Shown piece by piece: positions 43,960-52,391 of a DNA stretch of 64,000 bases. Made by a program: the position numbers and the translations under genes. Origin of the DNA: JAGFIY01 sp964499285 (GTDB lineage Bacteria > Bacteroidota > Ignavibacteria > Ignavibacteriales > Melioribacteraceae). Positions within the stretch are counted from its first letter, which is position 1, and each line of letters starts with the position of its first letter. The DNA is taken from NCBI GenBank assembly GCA_964499285.1, contig CAZCLA010000004.1:62001-126000 (forward strand), in the 5' to 3' direction. The notes beneath the pieces are model-generated. The model did no database searches. It saw nothing but the letters and a program-made list of their open reading frames with translations, and had not been told where the DNA came from.

Positions 43960-46584
43960 ATGAAAAATATTTTAAAAATCCTGTTGACATTTTTTTTAAT
44001 AAATTCACTTCTTTTCGGTCAATCCGATTGGTACAAAAAGGAGTCGGATCATTTTCAAATTATTTATCGAAAATCTCACGAACATTTAACGCAGCATTTG
44101 CTTACCTCTGCTGAATTGGTCTTGAAAAAATTAAGCGAGATTTTTAAATACACACCAAGTGAAAAAATAATAATTAACACATACAGTGCTTTCGATTTTG
44201 GTTTTGGAGCAGCGACAACTGTACCACAAAATTATATAAGAATTGAAATTGAGCAGTTTGAACCAGGCTACGAATCTACTATATACAATGAAAGGTTTAG
44301 TTGGCTGCTAAGTCACGAACTTGTTCATATTATGGTCAATGATCAAGCAGCAAGTATTGAAAAGTTCTTTAGAGGGCTCTTCTCCAAAGTTGCTCCTGAA
44401 CAGACGCATCCCCAAACTACAATTTTTAGTCTCTTAACAAATTTTTCTCGATACACTCCGAGATGGCATCAAGAAGGAATTGCAGTTTTTTTCGAGACAT
44501 GGCTTTCAGGTGGTTTTGGAAGGGTTCTTGGCAGTTTTGACGAGATGTACTTTCGATCTTTTTTTTTAGAGGGCAGGGAACCTTTCGACATCGAGTTTCT
44601 TGAAACTTTTGAAAGCCACAATAGTTTTCTGCTCGAAAAATTATTCTACTTTTTTGGAACCCGGTTTATATCCTATCTTGCAGAAAATTATTCTGTGCAG
44701 CAGGTGTTAGACTGGTACATTCAAGAGGATAATGTTGAATACATGAACTTCGAGGATAAGTTTGAAGAAATATTCAAACGGGATTTTTTTGAAGAATGGG
44801 AAAACTTTTTAAGAGCAGAAAAAGAATTTCAGATTGAGAACATAAAAAAAATCAAAAGTTCGCCGGAAACAATTCCAAAATACTTGACTGAAGAAAATTT
44901 AGGATGGGTAACAAATCCGGTATATGATCCTACTATAAATAAAATATTTTTCGGCTTTCATCGAAGTCATGAACTTGCTGCAGCAGTTTCACTTGATCTT
45001 AAATCCGGTGAATACAAAGAGATATTTTCGCTCCCATCGCCTAGCTTCAACCAAGTTGCATCATTTACATACGATAAGAAACTCAAGAACTTTTTCTATA
45101 CTAAGAATAACAATAAACTTTTTCGTGATGTGATGATTTACAATTTTCTCGAAGGTAAATCACGGGAAATTTTTTCAAACGCTAGAGTAGGTGATTTGAC
45201 AGTTTGTGATTCAACAGGAGAGTTATGGGGAATTCGCCATGCTTATGGACATGATTTTTTAGTTTATTCTTTTCCTCCATATGATGGTTTAGTTGATCTG
45301 TTCAGATTTGATGTTGGCCAAGAGATTTTTGGGCTGTCCATTTCTCCCGACGGAAAAAAATTAGCTGCTGTTCTTCATAAATCCAATGGAAATCAAAGTT
45401 TGATTTACATCGATATAAAGAAATTGAGGGAAACAGATAAATTCACTTACGATGAAATTTCTGATATCGGCTCGCCGGAAAATCCGTCCTGGGATAATAA
45501 CAGTAGTACAATCTATTTCAATGCATTCACAAACGGTGTTTCGAATATCTTCTCCTATAATTTTGAGAACAAATCACTTTCGGCTCACTCAAATGCACTT
45601 AAAGGTTTCTTTAAACCGATTTATATCTCTGAAGATTCACTGTTTGTTTTTGAATTTTCAACTCAGGGATTTTTGCCGGTAATAATCCCTAACCAAATAT
45701 TGGATAGAATTCCCGCAATTGAATATTTCGGAAACAGAATTATCGAAAAGAATGAATATCTTCTCGGCTGGCGACTGGATTATTCGGAACTTGCTGATAA
45801 AATCGACATAACTGATGAGGAAGATTTTTCACCGTTTAATAACATAAGTATGCTAACTCTTACACCTACTGTTTCCGGATTTCAGAAGGAGATTGTTCTG
45901 GGTGCTTATACCAGGTTTGCTGATCCTCTTTTTAATCACGATTTTTATCTTGAAGCAGGATTTTCACCGTTCGAAAAATTTAATGAAAGTCCAACGTTAC
46001 ATTTAAAAACTAAATATGAGTATAAAAAGAGATTCGAACTTAGCTATGATTATAATGCTCCCGATTTTTACGATATATTTAACAAGCGAAAAAGAAGCTT
46101 GCTGGGGCAGAAAATAACTATTGGATATAAGGATTATTGGATATACGATAATCCAGAAACTCTTCTCCAAAACTTTCAAATATCATATTATACTGATATG
46201 GAATTTATAAATGACAATCTTGTTCGTGTTTCTGAACCGGATTTTGCAGTAATTCATACACAACTGACATATCAAAATCTTCGAAAATCGATTGGAAGTT
46301 CCGACTATGAAAGAGGAAATAAATTTGAACTTACGTTTAGATCATATGCAACAGGAGAAGGGGCATTATCNNNNNNNNNNNNNNNNNNNNNNNNNNNNNN
46401 NNNNNNNNNNNNNNNNNNNNNNNNNNNNNNNNNNNNNNNNNNNNNNNNNNNNNNNNNNNNNNNNNNNNNNTTTGATCATTGGTTTAATTTGGAATCAACA
46501 CTATCTTTTGGAGCAGCCGAAGCTTGGCGGGCATCAATTCCTACTTTCGAATGGTTCATATCTTATAAGCTTTTAAAGAATTAG
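43960..46584 (+). CDS. Secreted metallopeptidase-like protein with beta-propeller and outer-membrane-barrel-like tail (gap inside)
   Basis: A protein of about 870 residues starting at ATG 43960 with a signal peptide (LKILLTFFLINSLLFGQ). The N-terminal domain has an HExxH zinc motif in SHELVHIM, as in peptidase MA-type domains, and WHQEGIAVFFET downstream supplies the usual third-ligand Glu. A central TolB-like propeller follows (SISPDGKKLAAVLH, GSPENPSWDNNSSTIYFNA). The C-terminal ~250 residues are rich in alternating aromatic strands, like an outer-membrane barrel. A 100-N gap near the end has non-duplicated flanks, so real sequence may be missing; the frame stays open across it but that is not proof. 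The function is unknown; the layout resembles Bacteroidota TolB-like envelope proteins. Confidence 0.8.
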   Translation: MKNILKILLTFFLINSLLFGQSDWYKKESDHFQIIYRKSHEHLTQHLLTSAELVLKKLSEIFKYTPSEKIIINTYSAFDFGFGAATTVPQNYIRIEIEQFEPGYESTIYNERFSWLLSHELVHIMVNDQAASIEKFFRGLFSKVAPEQTHPQTTIFSLLTNFSRYTPRWHQEGIAVFFETWLSGGFGRVLGSFDEMYFRSFFLEGREPFDIEFLETFESHNSFLLEKLFYFFGTRFISYLAENYSVQQVLDWYIQEDNVEYMNFEDKFEEIFKRDFFEEWENFLRAEKEFQIENIKKIKSSPETIPKYLTEENLGWVTNPVYDPTINKIFFGFHRSHELAAAVSLDLKSGEYKEIFSLPSPSFNQVASFTYDKKLKNFFYTKNNNKLFRDVMIYNFLEGKSREIFSNARVGDLTVCDSTGELWGIRHAYGHDFLVYSFPPYDGLVDLFRFDVGQEIFGLSISPDGKKLAAVLHKSNGNQSLIYIDIKKLRETDKFTYDEISDIGSPENPSWDNNSSTIYFNAFTNGVSNIFSYNFENKSLSAHSNALKGFFKPIYISEDSLFVFEFSTQGFLPVIIPNQILDRIPAIEYFGNRIIEKNEYLLGWRLDYSELADKIDITDEEDFSPFNNISMLTLTPTVSGFQKEIVLGAYTRFADPLFNHDFYLEAGFSPFEKFNESPTLHLKTKYEYKKRFELSYDYNAPDFYDIFNKRKRSLLGQKITIGYKDYWIYDNPETLLQNFQISYYTDMEFINDNLVRVSEPDFAVIHTQLTYQNLRKSIGSSDYERGNKFELTFRSYATGEGALXXXXXXXXXXXXXXXXXXXXXXXXXXXXXXXXXXFDHWFNLESTLSFGAAEAWRASIPTFEWFISYKLLKN
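46371..46470. other. 100-N scaffold gap, flanks not duplicated
   Basis: No duplicated flank is present on either side, so this is probably a true gap of unknown length within the 3' part of the propeller gene. Confidence 0.9.
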
Positions 46585-46803
46585 TTATAATCTACTAAAC
46601 TTTTTCAACTACTTTCCGATAATAACTACCCAACAAATTTTTGTTCGTTGATAAAATGGAGTTTAGTTCGTCTTAAAATGACTCATTTTGAGGCATATTT
46701 TAAATTTAAGACTCAGTAATTTAATCAAAGAAAGCAAACAATTTTTGATAAGTCTTTTTGATAAACTGATTGATTAATAAATCAATCAAAAAAAGGTGAA
46801 AAA
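46585..46803. promoter_or_regulatory. Palindrome-rich intergenic region
   Basis: No gene is visible. It holds AAAATGA-C-TCATTTT (46675-46689) inside a longer stem GTCTTAAA/TTTAAGAC (46670-46677 with 46705-46712), a direct repeat of TTTTGATAA and the palindrome GATTGATT-AATA-AATCAATC (46768-46787). These could be operators or an attenuated terminator for the propeller gene. Confidence 0.45.
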
Positions 46804-46814
46804 ATGAGAGAAAA

Positions 46815-46831
46815 TTGGCATAAAAATGGCA
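46815..46831 (+). promoter_or_regulatory. Sigma-54-like promoter upstream of the lipoprotein gene
   Basis: TTGGCAT, five A, then TGGCA: the GG and GC pairs stand exactly 10 bases apart as in a -24/-12 promoter. This is the best such match in the window. It predicts a start near 46841, ahead of the ATG at 46888, and argues against translation from the ATG at 46804. Confidence 0.4.
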
Positions 46832-46887
46832 AAAGCTTAATCAGTTTTCGCCGTAATCGAAAATTAAAAAAAATAAAAGGTAACACT

Positions 46888-47454
46888 ATGTTGAAAAGAA
46901 TGACAGTATTACTGTTACTGGTTGTATTTCTCGCCAGCTGTTCGACAGAAAACAATCCGATTGAACCGATCGAGACTCCACTTACCAAAGAAGCCGTTAA
47001 ACTTCCAGTAAAAGATTACAGGTTAAGTGTAGAGACAGAATTTTATGAATCCAAAGTAATCAATGGAAATTCCGGTGGGAGTATTAACTTTTCGTTTGAT
47101 TATGTAGCATCAACCGGGCAGACAGTGCAAGTTTACGGTAGTTTGACAATACCTGCGGGGGCATTTAACACTACTGAAAACATTGAACTTTTTATTGACA
47201 ATGAAATTGCCGCCATCGACTTCTTCCCTAGTCCGCTCGCTTTTAACACACCGTTACTGTTGAATTTGACTTTTAAAGGATTGGATTTGCAGGAAGGGGA
47301 TGATTCAGCTCTGGATTTTTATTACACTTATGATAATCAAACTCAATTTGAGCTTATTGCCAAAAATGCGAGAATTGTAAATCTCTCAAACGGCAAACTG
47401 CAGGTTGTACAGGCACAGTTACCTCATTTTTCTAGATTTGGTTGGTTTAGATAA
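46888..47454 (+). CDS. Lipoprotein of unknown function
   Basis: A 188-residue lipoprotein with signal LLLLVVFLASC (lipobox LASC). The mature part is beta-rich (SINFSFDYVASTGQTVQVYGSLTIPAGAFNTTENIELFI) and resembles ZU5-like sandwich domains in which an initial positive-going edge (TIPAGAF) is typical. A frame 28 codons longer opens at 46804 with its own AGGTGA site, but the ATG at 46888 after AAAGG starts the signal peptide. The neighbours downstream are a TPR protein and a histidine kinase. The function is not known. Confidence 0.8.
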   Translation: MLKRMTVLLLLVVFLASCSTENNPIEPIETPLTKEAVKLPVKDYRLSVETEFYESKVINGNSGGSINFSFDYVASTGQTVQVYGSLTIPAGAFNTTENIELFIDNEIAAIDFFPSPLAFNTPLLLNLTFKGLDLQEGDDSALDFYYTYDNQTQFELIAKNARIVNLSNGKLQVVQAQLPHFSRFGWFR

Positions 47455-47502
47455 TGTCCGTAAATGATATTTTTTCTAAATTAGTAATTGAAGAAGGGTG
47501 AA

Positions 47503-48744
47503 ATGTCACATCAAACTAAAGATATATTAAAAACCTTTGAACAGATTGTTCAGGAATATCTTACCGAGATTGAATACAGAAATCTCAGTGACCGCTTTGT
47601 TCAATCCGTCAGCAAGGAAAAAAAGCTAACGCAGCACGAAATTTTTGATCCTAATAAATATATGATTGAAGATTCAAGATTTTTAAATTTGAGAAGATTT
47701 CAAATTGACGGCTTGATTACAACTGCGGATGCAAAACTCGATGATAATACATTTTTAGATCTTTTACTTTCCCTCGCGAAAACAGCATCTGCTTTGGGTG
47801 AATATAGTTTAGCTGATGAAATTTACAATCTGGTTATTTCACGAGGAACCCAAAACAATAATGCGGAAGCTGTTGCATTTGCTACAATGGGATTAGGTGA
47901 AGTAAAAGCATATCAAGCATATTGGAAAGAAAGCCAGGATTATTTGAGACAAGCTTCAACAATGTTTGTTGAGCAAAAGGATTATAGAAGTTTAGCTAAA
48001 TGTGAAAATCTGCTAGGTACAATCGCCGGAGATCAAGGCAATTTTGTAGAGGCGGTAAATCATTTTAACAGAGGAATCTCTTTTATCGATCAGAAAAGTG
48101 ACAGATATCTTTCAGCAATCCTAGAAGGAAATCTTGCAATAGTTAATACGGCAACCGATAAATATGATATCGCAATAACGAATTTGTTTAGAGCGTTGCA
48201 GAGTTTTGAAAGAATTATGGATTTCAAGGGTATTGCGCAAGCACGTTACAACATTGGTTATTTACTGATGCGTAAAGGTGATTTTAAAGAGGCACTAAAC
48301 GAATTTGATGGATGTATTGAAGCTTCGCGGAAAGTTGAGTATTTGCAGAAAATCGGACTCGCATTTTTATGTAAATCAAATATTTATGCCGAACTTGATG
48401 ATTATTCATTATCGCTTGCAATCGCAGATAAGTCAATGGAAATAAGCTTAAGAATAAACGACAGATTGACGATTGCTGATCTTTATAAAATTAAGGGAAA
48501 AGTTCATAGAAAATTAAGAGACCACAATTCCGCTGAAGATTATTTGCTCACAAGTTTAAGACTTAACAAAGAGCTTAATAATGATCTGAATACAGCAGAA
48601 ACTTCCTTTGAACTAGGATTGCTTTATAAAGACATGAAACGGGAAGCCGATGCCGTTCAATATTTGACGCACTCATTGGAGTACAATAAGAATATTGGTG
48701 CGGAAGCAAAAGTTAAAGAGATTGAATCGGTTCTGAACAATTAA
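47503..48744 (+). CDS. TPR protein paired with a histidine kinase
   Basis: A 413-residue soluble protein with about seven tetratricopeptide repeats (for example LAKCENLLGTIAGDQGNFVEAVNHF and ARYNIGYLLMRKGDFKEALNEF). There is no signal or membrane segment. The ATG at 47503 with a GAAGGGTGA site is chosen over a TTG 15 bp upstream. It ends 7 bp before a GAF-histidine kinase and is probably its partner in signal reception, as other TPR/kinase pairs of this phylum. The ligand is unknown. Confidence 0.85.
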   Translation: MSHQTKDILKTFEQIVQEYLTEIEYRNLSDRFVQSVSKEKKLTQHEIFDPNKYMIEDSRFLNLRRFQIDGLITTADAKLDDNTFLDLLLSLAKTASALGEYSLADEIYNLVISRGTQNNNAEAVAFATMGLGEVKAYQAYWKESQDYLRQASTMFVEQKDYRSLAKCENLLGTIAGDQGNFVEAVNHFNRGISFIDQKSDRYLSAILEGNLAIVNTATDKYDIAITNLFRALQSFERIMDFKGIAQARYNIGYLLMRKGDFKEALNEFDGCIEASRKVEYLQKIGLAFLCKSNIYAELDDYSLSLAIADKSMEISLRINDRLTIADLYKIKGKVHRKLRDHNSAEDYLLTSLRLNKELNNDLNTAETSFELGLLYKDMKREADAVQYLTHSLEYNKNIGAEAKVKEIESVLNN

Positions 48745-48751
48745 AGGAACA

Positions 48752-50056
48752 ATGACTGTGAAACTTTCAGAATTTCGACAAAATATAGAGTTAAGTAATT
48801 CGTTTTACGACGATACTCAAACTAGTGGGAAAAAGATTAAGGATCTCGAACGAATTCTTGAAGTCGTAAAAAGAATTAATGGTTCCTTAATTGTTGAAGA
48901 CGTTCTAGAACAAGTGCTTTTTGAAGCAATAAAACTTACTGAATCAGAAAGAGGTTTTATCGTTCTTCAGAATAATGCCGGGCAGTTGGAATACCGTCTT
49001 GGATTGGATCAAAAAGGAGAAAAACTGCCGGAACATTTTTTCAATATCAGCACTACTGTTATTGAAGATGTATTTCAAACCGGTCAGTCGAAATTTATCG
49101 AAGGTGCACAAACTGATACCGATAATAATAGATCCAAAAGTATTCTTCGTCTTGCACTGCAGACAATTCTTTGTTCACCGTTAATTGTTGACGGTAAAAA
49201 GATAGGAGTAATATATGTTGACAGTAAATTCTTACATAAAATAAAGAACCGTCAAACTACATACACATTTGAAATTTTGGCTGGTCAAGCAGCAATTGCG
49301 ATAAACAATGCACAAGTATATGAACAACTCGAAATCGCAAAAGAAAAGTCAGAAGCCTCAAATAGATTGAAAACAGATTTTCTTGCTCAAATATCACACG
49401 AAATTAGAACGCCGATCAATGCAATGTTAAGTTTTTCCTCCTATTTGAAAGATGAACTTGAAGAATCTATCACCGATGACGTGGCAGTTGGTTTCGATAT
49501 GATTGAAAGCGGTGGTAGAAGATTAATTAGAACAATTGATTTGATATTAAATATGTCTGAGGTTCAAGCCGGAACATATGAACCATCATTTAAAAATATT
49601 GAATTAGAATCGCATCTGCTTAAGCCAATCATTTCCGAATATCGTAATCTCGCTGAAGGCAGAAAATTAAAATTATATTACACGAACGGTTTAGAGCCGA
49701 AACAGACAATTAATTGCGATCGACATACTGTCGCTCAAATTTTAATTCAACTGCTTGATAATGCAGTTAAATATACTGAAATAGGACACTTAGAAGTAAT
49801 AGTTGATAAAGATGAAAATGATCAAATATTTATTGAGATAAAAGATACCGGAATAGGAATTTCCGAAAAATATTTAACGAAATTGTTTACTCCCTTCTCG
49901 CAGGAAGATACCGGCTACACTCGTAAATACGAAGGAACCGGATTAGGATTAGCACTCGTCAAAAAATATGCTGATATAAACGGTGCCGAAATAGTTGTTG
50001 AAAGTGAAAAAGGTTGCGGCAGCTCTTTCAGATTAATTTTCCCACGGAAATACTGA
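48752..50056 (+). CDS. GAF-domain sensor histidine kinase
   Basis: A 434-residue cytoplasmic kinase without transmembrane helices. A GAF domain (about 55-190; TESERGFIVLQNN and LCSPLIVDGKKIGVIYVDSK) is followed by the HisKA box SHEIRTPINAM and an HATPase with N box QLLDNAVKYTE, DTGIGIS and GTGLGLALVKKY. The GAF would bind a small ligand. No response regulator is adjacent, so it is an orphan whose output may go through the upstream TPR protein or a distant regulator. A terminator follows. Confidence 0.92.
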   Translation: MTVKLSEFRQNIELSNSFYDDTQTSGKKIKDLERILEVVKRINGSLIVEDVLEQVLFEAIKLTESERGFIVLQNNAGQLEYRLGLDQKGEKLPEHFFNISTTVIEDVFQTGQSKFIEGAQTDTDNNRSKSILRLALQTILCSPLIVDGKKIGVIYVDSKFLHKIKNRQTTYTFEILAGQAAIAINNAQVYEQLEIAKEKSEASNRLKTDFLAQISHEIRTPINAMLSFSSYLKDELEESITDDVAVGFDMIESGGRRLIRTIDLILNMSEVQAGTYEPSFKNIELESHLLKPIISEYRNLAEGRKLKLYYTNGLEPKQTINCDRHTVAQILIQLLDNAVKYTEIGHLEVIVDKDENDQIFIEIKDTGIGISEKYLTKLFTPFSQEDTGYTRKYEGTGLGLALVKKYADINGAEIVVESEKGCGSSFRLIFPRKY

Positions 50057-50075
50057 TTACGGCGCAGTGTTACCT

Positions 50076-50113
50076 AAGCCCTTTTGCTTCTGTGTAAGTG
50101 AAAGGGCTTTTTT
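50076..50113 (+). terminator. Intrinsic terminator after the GAF kinase
   Basis: A 9-bp stem AAGCCCTTT/AAAGGGCTT (50076-50084 with 50101-50109) is followed by T residues. Confidence 0.85.
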
Positions 50114-50163
50114 ATTTTAAAGTTTTTCTAATAAGTGTAAAACTGATTTATTGAGATTCTCAT

Positions 50164-50195
50164 AAAAAAAGGCTGAACAATATTGTCCAGCCTTT
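50164..50195 (-). terminator. Intrinsic terminator after the PEGA lipoprotein gene
   Basis: An 8-bp stem AAAGGCTG/CAGCCTTT (50168-50175 with 50188-50195) has an A run to its left, a T run on the minus strand. Confidence 0.85.
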
Positions 50196-50228
50196 ATATA
50201 TGGATTATCTATTCTTACTGATGATGAA

Positions 50229-50987
50229 TTAAAATTTTGTATCACCGGTCGTATTGTTGTAATACCACTCAACTTTAACCCATGCTACTCCATTATTCGC
50301 AACTCCCCTTTCAATTATTCTCAGCTTGGAGTAATGGCCGTCTTCATCGTAAAGAAATGCATAATTATTTTCATCATCATCCATTCCGAATTCCCAGCTT
50401 GCATCTTGTAGCGGTGAATTTACTCCGTCATTAAGATTGCTGCTGCTGCCGATGTGGAAATAAGTGTTCCTCGAAAGCGGATCAATCAATTGCACAAGAT
50501 GTGCGCTTCTGACAAGTTTGCCTTCGTTGGAAGAGTAGTAAATATCAATTTTTTGTCTATCCGGGTTTGATTCTGAAATCCCGAGAGCTTGACCCGCACT
50601 TAAATCGATACCGCTCGGTTGGTCAACTGCTGAATTTGCTGTTTCATAAATAATTACGTTATCGTAAAAAGATAAATCGTTATCTTCTGTTAATGTTACG
50701 TTTACAACTCCGGTTTGATTTGCTGTAATTGTAATTGAAAATGTTGTATCCCTATAACCTTCCAATTCAAGTCGTATGACATAAAGTCCCGCTTCTACTT
50801 CAACAGTATCGGGGGTGATTTTGTTTGTAGTTGAGCCGTCAAGAAAAATTTCTGCTCCTGCTGGTGTCGAAAACACTGCAAGCTTTCCTTTCTCTGGCTC
50901 CGGAGCAACCGGATCATCGGAACTATCGCAACCAAAAATAATTAAACCTAATAATAAAAAAACTAGTGACAAGAATCTGAATTTCAT
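50229..50987 (-). CDS. PEGA-domain lipoprotein
   Basis: A 252-residue lipoprotein with signal LVFLLLGLIIFGC. A PEGA-like domain (about 37-105) has GKLAVFSTPAGAEIFLDG and EAGLYVIRLELEGYRD, a fold typical of surface-exposed modules. The C-terminal half (NVIIYETANSAVDQPSGIDLSAGQ) is unknown and rich in Asp, Asn and aromatic residues. It is a single gene with its own terminator. Confidence 0.85.
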   Translation of the reverse strand: MKFRFLSLVFLLLGLIIFGCDSSDDPVAPEPEKGKLAVFSTPAGAEIFLDGSTTNKITPDTVEVEAGLYVIRLELEGYRDTTFSITITANQTGVVNVTLTEDNDLSFYDNVIIYETANSAVDQPSGIDLSAGQALGISESNPDRQKIDIYYSSNEGKLVRSAHLVQLIDPLSRNTYFHIGSSSNLNDGVNSPLQDASWEFGMDDDENNYAFLYDEDGHYSKLRIIERGVANNGVAWVKVEWYYNNTTGDTKF

Positions 50988-51082
50988 TTTTCCCTCTTAT
51001 TTATGAATAAATGTAATGCTATTGAATTTAGCCAATTTCGGAGCAATTAACATTGATGAAAGATACACGAAGGGATTACACA

Positions 51083-52333
51083 TCATTTGTTAAGAAATGT
51101 TTCAATTTCCTCTATGGAAATATCTTTCTTTTTATCATCCAATTCGATTACAAACAAGAACCCATCCAATTTTCCGGTTGAAAAAAAAGCCTTCATTAAT
51201 TTTACTTGATCGCTTTCAATGAGAGTTCCGTCTTGGTTGTTCCAAATCTCTTGGGTTGTTAAGCAGCCTTTTGAGGGAGTAAGCGGATAATAAATTTCTT
51301 GATCAAAATATTCTAAATCATCTGCTGATCCGTGCATTATAATGAGTTTTCTTCCTAATTTACCCGCATAATATGCTTCCTTCATCCTATCATAGGTTCG
51401 CCAATTTTCGGGAAGTAGATTTAAATATTCATCTAAATTATATTTACCGTATTTGTTATTGTTGTGATAATATACTTCAGGTGAAACCTCGAATGGAAGT
51501 CTTGTCAAAACAATCGGTGTAGGGCCGATAGATTTTGTAGGTGTTATATACCAACCGACTATTGAATAAATCCCAACCGGAGTGTTGCCGTTTCTTAAAA
51601 ATCCCGGGAGATTACTAACCGACAAACCCAATTGTGGAACTGAAAAAATAGAATCATCTTCGTTTTTAACAAAACTTCCGTCTGGTTTTCTTACAATTGT
51701 CAAACCTCTGAAATTTCTATCTCTTCGAAAGAAAGTATAGATTATAGTTTTACCAGGATGAAAACTATGTTTAAACAATTCTGATAAATTAGGAAGTTCA
51801 TTTCTCTCAGTATTAAAATATTGTGCGTAATAAGTTATCAACTCACTACTTGATGATTGAGTTCTTGTGTCGATATCCTTTATTATCTCTACAGGGGTTA
51901 TTGCATTATTTTTAAGCAGATAATATGAAGTGAGGACGAACGTATAATCGTCAATTGCATTTAAGTATAATGATTCAATTTCAGAAATAAATTCATTTTC
52001 AAAAGAGGTATGAATTGATTCCAATAGTTGAATTCGTGTTTTTCGAGACAGTTTTTCAAAATCTTTAATAAGCAGGGAGATGAGATCTTTATATTCGCTC
52101 GTTTTTAATTTTATTAGATCAGCCTCGTATAAAAACGTAATCAATTCCTCTTGATTAATTTTCTCCAAATTCTTTTTGAGAAAATTATTAAGCTTTTCAT
52201 TAATTGCAGTCTTTCGTTTTTCTTTATTTTTGGTCAGAACGTAATCAGAGTTTGTTTTGGAAAAATCATATTTCGGCTGAGCAGTGATGAACGGAAGCGT
52301 TATGAAAAAAAATATTGGAACAATATATCTCAA
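51083..52333 (-). CDS. L,D-transpeptidase-like exported protein
   Basis: A 416-residue protein with a signal peptide (IVPIFFFITLPFITAQ). After a long N-terminal helical segment it has the catalytic pattern of YkuD-type enzymes: NGNTPVGIYSI, HGSADDLEYF and SKGCLTT with the active-site Cys. Such enzymes cross-link peptidoglycan or attach lipoproteins. The N-terminal ~180 residues are unlike other L,D-transpeptidases and may be a substrate or partner domain. It is read divergently from the double TonB-C gene. Confidence 0.82.
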   Translation of the reverse strand: MRYIVPIFFFITLPFITAQPKYDFSKTNSDYVLTKNKEKRKTAINEKLNNFLKKNLEKINQEELITFLYEADLIKLKTSEYKDLISLLIKDFEKLSRKTRIQLLESIHTSFENEFISEIESLYLNAIDDYTFVLTSYYLLKNNAITPVEIIKDIDTRTQSSSSELITYYAQYFNTERNELPNLSELFKHSFHPGKTIIYTFFRRDRNFRGLTIVRKPDGSFVKNEDDSIFSVPQLGLSVSNLPGFLRNGNTPVGIYSIVGWYITPTKSIGPTPIVLTRLPFEVSPEVYYHNNNKYGKYNLDEYLNLLPENWRTYDRMKEAYYAGKLGRKLIIMHGSADDLEYFDQEIYYPLTPSKGCLTTQEIWNNQDGTLIESDQVKLMKAFFSTGKLDGFLFVIELDDKKKDISIEEIETFLNK

Positions 52334-52391
52334 TCCTCTGTCGATATTATCACCTTTTTGAATTACAATTTAATGGATAATAATATAAATT

